A stretch of 64,000 nucleotides of DNA from IMG/VR virus record IMGVR_UViG_3300049489_001303, positions 62,001-126,000 of that record. One strand, written 5' to 3'. Below are positions 34,845-41,970 of this stretch, piece after piece. The first letter of the stretch is position 1. The number at the start of each line of letters is the position of its first letter. The notes under the pieces were generated by a model that was given only the letters and a program-made list of their open reading frames with translations, was not told the origin of the DNA and searched no databases. The translations under genes and the position numbers were made by a program. Source of the stretch: a virus.

Positions 34845-36208
34845 TGCTGTCAACAATGTTTACCATCGCCACTCCTCGAGAGGACAGCTGGAGGAGTCCC
34901 ACGCTGTTACTGTTCTTCGATAGTGAACACTCTTTCCCCGGGGAAGGAGAGTTGCTCGACGAGGTCGCAGAGATCGTCAAGGATGAGGCCTTCCAGAAAG
35001 TATTCCCAGAAGGTGCCTACTTCAGGCTATGCGTAGAGTGCAGCGGGGATGACGATGTCATCATTGCGGAGAACCCCCCGAGCAAACGGCTGATCGGGGA
35101 TATGGAAAATGGGAACAAACTTACCCTGATCCATTGGGACCCTTCAGGGGGTCTGGAAGTGGTACTACTCGAGGACGTTTACTACTCCTGCAAGAACCCT
35201 GTGCGTACGCTGATGGGCTGCCAGGAGTGTGTTAAAGATCTGGAGCAGAGCCGGCGTCGGAGTCTGTACGATGACGACGAGAAGAAGGAGCCCGAGTTGC
35301 CCCGCTGCCGGATAGCACATGATGCTTATGGACCTGTACAGGGCAGTCTTCCAGCCAAAGAGAGCCTCGAGCTTTTCCAGAACAGGAGGAGCGTCATGGC
35401 ATCTTACACCTACATTTCTCCAAAGCTCACTACTGAGGATGAGTATGTATCGACGAAAACACTGCGGCCTCCGAGTAAGCACAACTTCTACAGCGTGGAC
35501 GAGAACAGCATAAAGGTCGGTGATGCGCTGCGGGAACGTGGAAGGCGCAATGTCTTCCGTAAATCTGACTGCAATCGTTGCCCCATGGAGGATGCCTGCA
35601 AGAAGGTTCACGGAGGCCTCACCTGTGCCAGATGGTGCGAGGGGCGTTACATAGAAACGGACGAGGAAATGCTGCTGAAGCTATCCTCAAGGGGTTACTG
35701 GAATCAGTGGACTGATCCGCAACTCCTGGCTATCCTGAGTAACTCCGGGGAACGGGCAAAGCGTTACAAGCGCTACATCACCTGGCTGACTCTGCAAAAG
35801 GACGGTTCTGTGGCTCTCAAATACGCCCGCACCGGGAAGGTCATCGAAGAAATGACAGACTGGGAAGACGTTGAGTACTACATCAAAGAGGAGAACGAAT
35901 ACTTCGATTTCTCGGTATTCAAAGACCGTGTGGTAGACAAGACCCTGCGTGGCAAACTGGCTGCGGCACTATACCACCCAGAAAGCCCCCGGATACGCTG
36001 CACAATGGGTTCTACCAGCTACCCCACAATAGGTGTTTCTCTGGGGTACAACGGGACGGTTGTTACCCGTCACATCAACTCCCACGGTGATCGTTTGAGG
36101 CATCCCACCTACACTTATGACTCCGCCGCAGATCTGCTCCTGTATTATAACAATCTTCCGGGTATATTCACCCAGGAGACCTCGCCGAACAAATTGTATG
36201 GTAGTTAG
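34841..36208 (+). CDS. Unknown 455-aa Cys-cluster protein, last gene of the RT operon
   Basis: 455 aa, starting in an ATGA overlap with the RT stop. The first 130 residues look alpha/beta and acidic. Around residue 245 is CNRCPMEDACKKV, then CARWC, spacing that suits an Fe-S cluster or zinc. The C-terminal 150 residues are Tyr-rich and may fold as beta strands. No similarity recognised. Tight coupling to the RT makes it a likely functional partner, for example an effector or nucleic-acid-binding subunit; that is inference. Confidence 0.65.
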   Translation: MMLSTMFTIATPREDSWRSPTLLLFFDSEHSFPGEGELLDEVAEIVKDEAFQKVFPEGAYFRLCVECSGDDDVIIAENPPSKRLIGDMENGNKLTLIHWDPSGGLEVVLLEDVYYSCKNPVRTLMGCQECVKDLEQSRRRSLYDDDEKKEPELPRCRIAHDAYGPVQGSLPAKESLELFQNRRSVMASYTYISPKLTTEDEYVSTKTLRPPSKHNFYSVDENSIKVGDALRERGRRNVFRKSDCNRCPMEDACKKVHGGLTCARWCEGRYIETDEEMLLKLSSRGYWNQWTDPQLLAILSNSGERAKRYKRYITWLTLQKDGSVALKYARTGKVIEEMTDWEDVEYYIKEENEYFDFSVFKDRVVDKTLRGKLAAALYHPESPRIRCTMGSTSYPTIGVSLGYNGTVVTRHINSHGDRLRHPTYTYDSAADLLLYYNNLPGIFTQETSPNKLYGS

Positions 36209-36211
36209 TTC

Positions 36212-37141
36212 TTAAATCGTGGAGAAGTCGAAGCCGGGGCAGACAGCAATAATGTCTGCCTTGGCTTTGGCTTCTTCTTTTTCTGAGGCCTTCAAATTTT
36301 GCTCAGCCGCGATGCGCTCCTCGACCGCTGTGGCATAGTCCTCTTTGAAGACATGAAGTTGAGCTCGCCAGGTATCGAGCTGAGCACGGCAATAAGCTCT
36401 GTATGTCTCAATGTCACCTGTGACCGTGCCTTCCCCGGAAGTCCACAGCGCCGCAGCGTCTCCTTCATCCACATCTTCGGAAGTCAAGTGGGGGATCAAC
36501 TTGCTGTTGTGGTAGGTATTCAGGAGTGTGATAAACCCGATGTCGTTGCCCGAGTGTGATTCTTTCTTGAGGAACACCACACTGTAGTACCAGGCATCAA
36601 CGAGCTTCTGAGCATAGCTCATGTCCTTGACAGCACCGTCTACAGTCAGAAGCGCCTGGGCCAGAGCTGTATTCGCCGCGGCGTGGTCGTCACGGGCTGT
36701 GGTGTACGCCGTTTTAAGATTGTCGGCTACGGTCTCAGAGCCATTGGGGAAGACCATGCTGGTGTCGCTGGACTGGAATGCAGCATTGTAGTCCACCCAA
36801 CCTTTTGCCAAATCATTGATGCGCTCTGTCAGGGTGGCCTTCGCCTGTATCGCAATGTCCAGCGTGGGATATGTAAGACTGACAGTGCTGGAAATATACT
36901 GAGACTGCTCAGCGTGCACCGCCTGGTGGCGACTGAATTTCAGAGTCTGTACGTCGATGGGGGTGGCCACTCGGGCGAAGGTATCTTTGTCGATACGCTC
37001 CTTGCGCACGATGTTGTACACGAAGACGCCCGCCTCGGGGAGCTCCCCCTTCGCCGATACCGCAGCATCGATTTTGTACAGGGGGCTCCCATCAGTGTTC
37101 TGACTGCCGTAGCAGTTGTATGAGACGATCGTATAGTCCAT
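36212..37141 (-). CDS. Unknown structural protein with coiled-coil C-terminus
   Basis: 309 aa, ATG at 37141 after GGAAGAGGTC. The N-terminal 110 residues are beta-rich; the rest is helical with heptads and Ala/Glu/Lys-rich stretches at the end. It is the last gene of a minus-strand set of small structural-looking genes (38367 to 36212), beyond the tail-fibre block. Coiled-coil and beta layout resembles tail-fibre or appendage proteins. It converges on the RT operon, and its last codons contain a strong inverted repeat. Confidence 0.65.
   Translation of the reverse strand: MDYTIVSYNCYGSQNTDGSPLYKIDAAVSAKGELPEAGVFVYNIVRKERIDKDTFARVATPIDVQTLKFSRHQAVHAEQSQYISSTVSLTYPTLDIAIQAKATLTERINDLAKGWVDYNAAFQSSDTSMVFPNGSETVADNLKTAYTTARDDHAAANTALAQALLTVDGAVKDMSYAQKLVDAWYYSVVFLKKESHSGNDIGFITLLNTYHNSKLIPHLTSEDVDEGDAAALWTSGEGTVTGDIETYRAYCRAQLDTWRAQLHVFKEDYATAVEERIAAEQNLKASEKEEAKAKADIIAVCPGFDFSTI
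36231..36281 (+). terminator. Terminator-like hairpin at the end of the RT operon
   Basis: A 15-position stem (AAGCCGGGGCAGACA with TGTCTGCCTTGGCTT, two G-T pairs) and 7-nt loop, then a T-rich CTTCTTCTTTTT stretch. It lies 22 bases past the last stop of the RT operon, inside the 3' end of the opposite gene. Confidence 0.6.
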
Positions 37142-37144
37142 CGG

Positions 37145-37675
37145 TTAGACCTCTTCCGGGTATGTGTGGCTATCGGTGCCTTCGAACGCTGCCTTGTACT
37201 CGTAGTAGGCTGGCTGTAACAGCGATATGCGGCTGAGGGTGTACGCGGCACAATCCTCCGCCGTCTGCAGAGACAGACTGGATTGCACAGCCTCGTCCAA
37301 ACGGTAGTAATGAGCCCCATCCTGAACCGCCAGAGATTTACTGGCCGGGTAGGTGTCCATGTCATACACTGTCGCCACATGCTGGTAACTGTCATCCACC
37401 ACCGAAAAAACAAAGATCTCTGCGGCAATACCCAGGGTTTCCGTGACGGTGGTTGTCACTCGATAGACATCCCCTGCCGTGGTAGCACGCACTTGCTCTA
37501 CAGTTATACGTACGGGTGTAGGCGCAGTGTCGTCCACGTACAGCCCATTAACAGGCAAAGCTGTGCGGGATGTAGGTAGCGTAGAAATGTCAGTGGGGGT
37601 GGAAAGCCTTACAGGATAGTCCTGCAACGGGTCGTCCACTACCAGAACCTTGTATGTTACGGGTGTATAGCTCAT
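37145..37675 (-). CDS. Unknown 176-aa beta-rich structural protein
   Basis: 176 aa, starting in an ATGA overlap with the upstream gene and ending three bases before the next start. Rich in Val, Thr and Tyr, with alternating patterns expected of beta strands and no cysteine clusters or membrane segment. Probably a virion decoration or fibre-associated protein from its operon. No family recognised. Confidence 0.65.
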   Translation of the reverse strand: MSYTPVTYKVLVVDDPLQDYPVRLSTPTDISTLPTSRTALPVNGLYVDDTAPTPVRITVEQVRATTAGDVYRVTTTVTETLGIAAEIFVFSVVDDSYQHVATVYDMDTYPASKSLAVQDGAHYYRLDEAVQSSLSLQTAEDCAAYTLSRISLLQPAYYEYKAAFEGTDSHTYPEEV

Positions 37676-38367
37676 GGGTATTCGTAGACCTCTACCTCGG
37701 CCCCACCGGACTCGTAGGTTGAATTATCATAGGCTTTCACGAGATCCCAGGCATCGGAATCTGCACTGATGCGCCATGCTTTTGCCGCCGCCAAGTCCTC
37801 TTCAAAAGTCATAAGACCCGTAGATGCCCGGTAGGCTGTAACAGACGGGGTAGCAGAATAATCCCGGTTAGCTGTCCCGTCGGACCCCTGACATATGATT
37901 GTTTCCCCCCTCCTCACTGTGTAAGACATACCTCTGCCGTATGCCGGGAAGGGGGTAGCTACTTTAACACGGAATTGATTGCTGAGGTCCAGCTCGAGAA
38001 CTGTCGCACCGTAAGCTGTACTGGCAGGGTGTAACTCATAAACTACCCAGCGCTCCGGTATCTGCTCTGCTGGGATATTAATAACATCCCCCACCGCTAT
38101 GTCCTCAAGAGCTTCAGATTCGAAGTAGTTAACCGTCGCCGGCAATTCCAAAAGCACACCGCCGGACACGATCTCTGCGTAAGTTCCCACCCCGCGGATC
38201 CTCTCATCAGCATCCATGGACCCCGGCGTGACTACCAAGCAGGTCTGTAGAGCCGTGGGGGTAGTGAGGCCTTCCACCGTGGTGTCTACGGTAGCCCGCA
38301 TGAAATAATTAGTCTTGTCGCTATCTGTTTTGGGCTCGTAAGTAATCTGGATTCTTGATGTTGCCAT
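37672..38367 (-). CDS. Unknown 231-aa beta-rich structural protein
   Basis: 231 aa, ATG at 38367. Thr-, Val- and Tyr-rich with a beta-strand pattern; MATSRIQITYEP at the start is a typical virion beginning. First gene of a three-gene minus-strand operon. It is divergent from the resolvase gene, 46 bases apart. Likely a tail or fibre component; no family recognised. Confidence 0.65.
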   Translation of the reverse strand: MATSRIQITYEPKTDSDKTNYFMRATVDTTVEGLTTPTALQTCLVVTPGSMDADERIRGVGTYAEIVSGGVLLELPATVNYFESEALEDIAVGDVINIPAEQIPERWVVYELHPASTAYGATVLELDLSNQFRVKVATPFPAYGRGMSYTVRRGETIICQGSDGTANRDYSATPSVTAYRASTGLMTFEEDLAAAKAWRISADSDAWDLVKAYDNSTYESGGAEVEVYEYP

Positions 38368-38376
38368 AGTTTACTC

Positions 38377-38405
38377 TTGACTGTTAAAGGGTTTCCCTGT
38401 TCAAT
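38377..38405 (+). promoter_or_regulatory. Possible promoter of the resolvase gene
   Basis: TTGACT, a 17-bp spacer and TTCAAT. Transcription would begin almost at the ATG at 38414, and no ribosome site is seen before it, so a leaderless mRNA is possible. Confidence 0.35.
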
Positions 38406-38413
38406 AGTAACCT

Positions 38414-39001
38414 ATGAACAACCCCAATACAAGCGCTAAGCACTACATCGGTGTGGACCCCTCACTGAACGGAACAGGGCTGGCGGTGCTGACAGATATG
38501 GGCGGCGTTTTCAAGAGGGCCACTCTGCTGATTGCACCACACAAGAGCCTCACAGAGACTGCCAAGCTCCTTTATATCTACCGCACCGCTACCGAGTGGC
38601 TCACAGCGATCATCGCAGAGGGCGCCTTCCCAGTGGCCTGCATGGAAGGACCCTCCTACGGCAGCGTTGGGCGACAGGACATCCTGGGGGAGGTGAGGGG
38701 TGTCCTGAAGCTGGTTCTCTGCCAGCTCCACGCCGCGCCCATTATCATACTGGCCCCCGCTACCCTGAAGAAGTTCGCCTCAGGATACGGCGCCGCGGAC
38801 AAAGAACAGGTGGGCGCCGGCATGAGGACCTTCGGCTGGTTCGCCCACAGCTCCGACGAATACGACGCCGCGGCCCTGGCCGAATACTGCTATGCCCAAC
38901 GGAATGAGAACGCCACCCTGACCCGCCCCCAGCGCGAAGCTCTCAATCCAAAAAAGAAACCAACCCGCCGGTGGACAAAGTCCAAAGGCATCAACATCTG
39001 A
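38414..39001 (+). CDS. RuvC-like Holliday junction resolvase
   Basis: 195 aa. YIGVDPSLNGTGLAV gives the first catalytic Asp, CMEGPSYGS the Glu, and SDEYDAAALAEYC the final Asp pair, as in the RuvC/RNase H fold. APATLKKFASGYGAADKE is the conserved DNA-binding loop. It would resolve branched DNA before packaging. It sits on the plus strand inside an otherwise minus-strand structural region, paired with a small CxxC protein. Confidence 0.88.
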   Translation: MNNPNTSAKHYIGVDPSLNGTGLAVLTDMGGVFKRATLLIAPHKSLTETAKLLYIYRTATEWLTAIIAEGAFPVACMEGPSYGSVGRQDILGEVRGVLKLVLCQLHAAPIIILAPATLKKFASGYGAADKEQVGAGMRTFGWFAHSSDEYDAAALAEYCYAQRNENATLTRPQREALNPKKKPTRRWTKSKGINI

Positions 39002-39014
39002 CGAGGTATAAATC

Positions 39015-39200
39015 ATGGGATTAACGTGCGACATGTTCGAGTGCAAAGAAGAGATCGGCCCGGATGGTATTGTGCTGCGCCACAAAGGCGACTCCTTTGT
39101 GATCTGCTCCAGTTGTGTCTCTGAGAGCAAGCAACTGAAGGTCATTCTGAAGAGGGACAAAGATGGTGTGTTTGAGGTTGCGGAGATGGTGGGAAGCTAA
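39015..39200 (+). CDS. Small CxxC protein (61 aa)
   Basis: 61 aa, ATG after GAGGTATAAATC. Two cysteine pairs (CDMFEC near the start, CSSC in the middle) could form a zinc ribbon. Partner gene of the resolvase, 13 bases apart. Function unknown. Confidence 0.6.
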   Translation: MGLTCDMFECKEEIGPDGIVLRHKGDSFVICSSCVSESKQLKVILKRDKDGVFEVAEMVGS

Positions 39201-39214
39201 ACCGATAGCCTCAG

Positions 39215-41458
39215 CTATACAATGGGGCTGCCGCTAATGGGATACCAGTAGTCCGAGAGATAAACCCCGTCGCCACGTAAAAATAAACCGCCAGTTTTTT
39301 TGGCCAAGACACATTCACTGGTGGGACCCGATCCACTTTCATTCTGTATCTGAAGCGTATAATCGGCGCTGTTATTTACGATAACTACCAATGTCCCGCT
39401 GGCTCCATCGAGGCGGAGGACGGCATTTCCGAACGTATTAGTCACGACAACAGTGTTAGCGTGTGTACCTTCCAATAACGAATAGCTGCTTGGGGAGCTT
39501 GTGATATCTGTAGTGGCTACACTGCCCACATTCAGTTGCCCCGATAGCCCTATATACTGTGCGTTGATATCCAGCGTGGTAGCTACTTTGGATCCTGAAT
39601 AAACTGCGGGTCTGGTGCGCTGTGTTACACTTATCTCCGCGCCCGTGGCCCAGGCGGAAGAATAGACACCCTTAAACTGTATCCGGCCTAAGACATCTGC
39701 ACTACCTGTATCTGTCACAGCCCCTGTGTCACTCGCGGACTTACACAGAGCTAACGTGGACGTCTCAGCGTTATTTGTAGCATAGGTGGCCAAACGGTTC
39801 TCGAGGGGGCACTGTACGCTGGACAAATCTAAGCCGTACACGGTAGTGGTTGCTGGATCGAAATAAAGGGTCGAAGACGCTGCCACCGAACCCTTGAACA
39901 GGGTTAATTCTTGACCGTCACGCAATGCCGCGTCGGTATTGATTCGAGCATAAAATCCTCGCACTCCCGTTCCCGAGGGCATGTCGCTATTTACTGAAAC
40001 CGTACAATAAGCCCCGGTGATATACGCAGAGGTAAGCCCCGTGGCATCACTGATAGTGGTAGTGCTTCGGAAAGCGTGATTCGTATAGTGCGTAGCATCC
40101 GAGGGTATATCTACAGTGCCTACGATGTTGAGGCCATTTACGGCATTATTAGCGTAAAGTGTTGTGCCATAAAGAGACGCTTGCCATCCCCCTGTAAAGT
40201 TTGTAACAGCACTGTGTGTCCAAACCCCCGTAACAGTCTCCGCCGCGTTCAAGCTGCCTTTGTTGTTGATCTTGCTGCAGATAGCTTGTATCTGGGCCAC
40301 CAAGGGGTTAGCACTCAGACTGATCGGGTCCGCTGTAATAAAGGGCCCTGTGGGGTTGTAGGCTGCCTGTTGAGTAACATCAGCATACCCATTAATTCTC
40401 CTCACCGTCGAATCGGACTCTCCGAAATAAACCGGATTAGCCACCGTCACAGTATCCGTAACGATGGTGCCGTCCAACCAGTAGAGTGCTGTGCCGATCC
40501 GCTTTACCAGGGGGATGGCGAGGGGGATGAGTTCAGGCTCATCATTGGTGTAGAACAAGTAGCCCTTGCCCGCCGTACCAACGGAACAGTAGTTGGGGCG
40601 GCAAAGCCTGCGATCTTCCAACGTGTCAAAAGCTATACCGATGGTATCGCCATCGCGAGTGGCGTCGAACTCATTGCCGCTCATCTCTACAAACGCCTTA
40701 AGAGTAGAGGCAAGCAGGAAATGCATTTCCCTCTCCGCAGTGCCCCCAAACGCGTAATCTTCATCACCCCCAGTGGGAAGGGTGATATCAGGATTTGTAC
40801 CTACGGATGGTACAAAGGATAGCCCGGCGTCACCCAACGTTGTGCATAACGCGATAGCTGCTACCAAGTCATCAAATGTCACCGTAGTAGCCGGCTTCAA
40901 AGAAATAGTGGTGACATGCGGCGCATAACCAGAAGTAGTAACAAGACACTTTTCCGACTGTCCAGGTGTTTCTACCCAAAGGATTCGCGTACGATTAGCT
41001 GACGTGGTAAGGGCTGTAGTGGCGGTGCCCGCATGCCTCGTCGTACGGAATGTCGCCGTGGCCAGTGTGGGGCCCGTTCCAAAAGTATACACCTTACTCT
41101 CTACTTTGTCCGCAGGGGGCGTATTCAAAGGCTGTATTACAATATTAGACCCAACCTCCAGTAATCCCAGCGTCGGATTCCAAAGACTGACCGTGGGGAG
41201 GGTCGCAGCGCTGGCGCCAGCGGCCGTACCACCCCCAATAATCCACTTCATATCCGCGTCGGCGCGGTACAGACCATTCTCGACGAGATCCCGAAGGATC
41301 TGCACGCGGTTCTGGAGATTGACGCCGGGGCGTTTAAGAACTACAGACCTTACAGGTTCTCCGGGGTTACTCGGGAGGATGGCGGCATCGTCGTTCTCCC
41401 CAGTATCTCCACCAACAAGAAGTCCACCAGTAAAATCCACCAACTGTTTCTCGGTCAT
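39215..41458 (-). CDS. Tail fibre/spike-like protein
   Basis: 747 aa, ATG at 41458 after AGGAGCCGAT. Rich in Thr, Ser, Gly, Ala and Asn with repeated short strands, as in trimeric fibre and spike proteins. The first 40 residues would anchor it to the tail; the central part has no enzymatic motif; the last 50 residues resemble a distal tip. It follows the 167-aa fibre-associated gene and closes the baseplate/fibre block. Receptor binding is likely, its target unknown. Confidence 0.7.
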   Translation of the reverse strand: MTEKQLVDFTGGLLVGGDTGENDDAAILPSNPGEPVRSVVLKRPGVNLQNRVQILRDLVENGLYRADADMKWIIGGGTAAGASAATLPTVSLWNPTLGLLEVGSNIVIQPLNTPPADKVESKVYTFGTGPTLATATFRTTRHAGTATTALTTSANRTRILWVETPGQSEKCLVTTSGYAPHVTTISLKPATTVTFDDLVAAIALCTTLGDAGLSFVPSVGTNPDITLPTGGDEDYAFGGTAEREMHFLLASTLKAFVEMSGNEFDATRDGDTIGIAFDTLEDRRLCRPNYCSVGTAGKGYLFYTNDEPELIPLAIPLVKRIGTALYWLDGTIVTDTVTVANPVYFGESDSTVRRINGYADVTQQAAYNPTGPFITADPISLSANPLVAQIQAICSKINNKGSLNAAETVTGVWTHSAVTNFTGGWQASLYGTTLYANNAVNGLNIVGTVDIPSDATHYTNHAFRSTTTISDATGLTSAYITGAYCTVSVNSDMPSGTGVRGFYARINTDAALRDGQELTLFKGSVAASSTLYFDPATTTVYGLDLSSVQCPLENRLATYATNNAETSTLALCKSASDTGAVTDTGSADVLGRIQFKGVYSSAWATGAEISVTQRTRPAVYSGSKVATTLDINAQYIGLSGQLNVGSVATTDITSSPSSYSLLEGTHANTVVVTNTFGNAVLRLDGASGTLVVIVNNSADYTLQIQNESGSGPTSECVLAKKTGGLFLRGDGVYLSDYWYPISGSPIV

Positions 41459-41466
41459 ATCGGCTC

Positions 41467-41970
41467 CTAAGACTGCAGCGCCATGCCCAGCTGCCAGTTA
41501 TACGTTACGCTCATATCCGCCCCGATAATTATGTCTGTATGGATCTGACGGGCGTACAGCGCAGAATCATCTGCCGTCACCAGCCCCGCCTCACACAGTA
41601 CAGTCCCGTCGGGTAAGTCACCAGCCTCGATCGTGGCTGTGACGTTGATTGTGAAGCTGGAGTTTTCCACCTCTACAGTGGTTCCGTAATTGAGAGCAGG
41701 GGATTCCCACACAGGGACACCCCACCCGCTTATTGTGTCATTGGGGGTGGGTCGTAAGGGGCTGGAGCCAGCAATCAGCTTGCCCAGACGCTTTTCAGCA
41801 AAAACAATCGCCGGATCCGGTGCAAACAGGTGCAGCAGATTCAAGCGACCTTCATTGGTGATCTGGTTCTTTTTGGTTACCGAAAAAACCTTGACCGGGC
41901 TACCAGTTGAGTGGTCGTGCACCGTCAGGCTGAAGTTTCCAAAAAGGGTTATTCCGTCTTTTGCGTTCAT
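41467..41970 (-). CDS. Tail fibre-associated protein
   Basis: 167 aa. The start (GNFSLTVHDHSTGSPVKVF) and end (ALYARQIHTDIIIGADMSVTYNW) resemble small fibre-adjacent proteins of contractile-tailed phages that carry a RQIH...YxW end motif. Overlaps the upstream baseplate gene by 4 nt. Probably connects a fibre to the baseplate. A TTGTATATAAT site lies about 25 bases upstream of its start. Confidence 0.6.
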   Translation of the reverse strand: MNAKDGITLFGNFSLTVHDHSTGSPVKVFSVTKKNQITNEGRLNLLHLFAPDPAIVFAEKRLGKLIAGSSPLRPTPNDTISGWGVPVWESPALNYGTTVEVENSSFTINVTATIEAGDLPDGTVLCEAGLVTADDSALYARQIHTDIIIGADMSVTYNWQLGMALQS

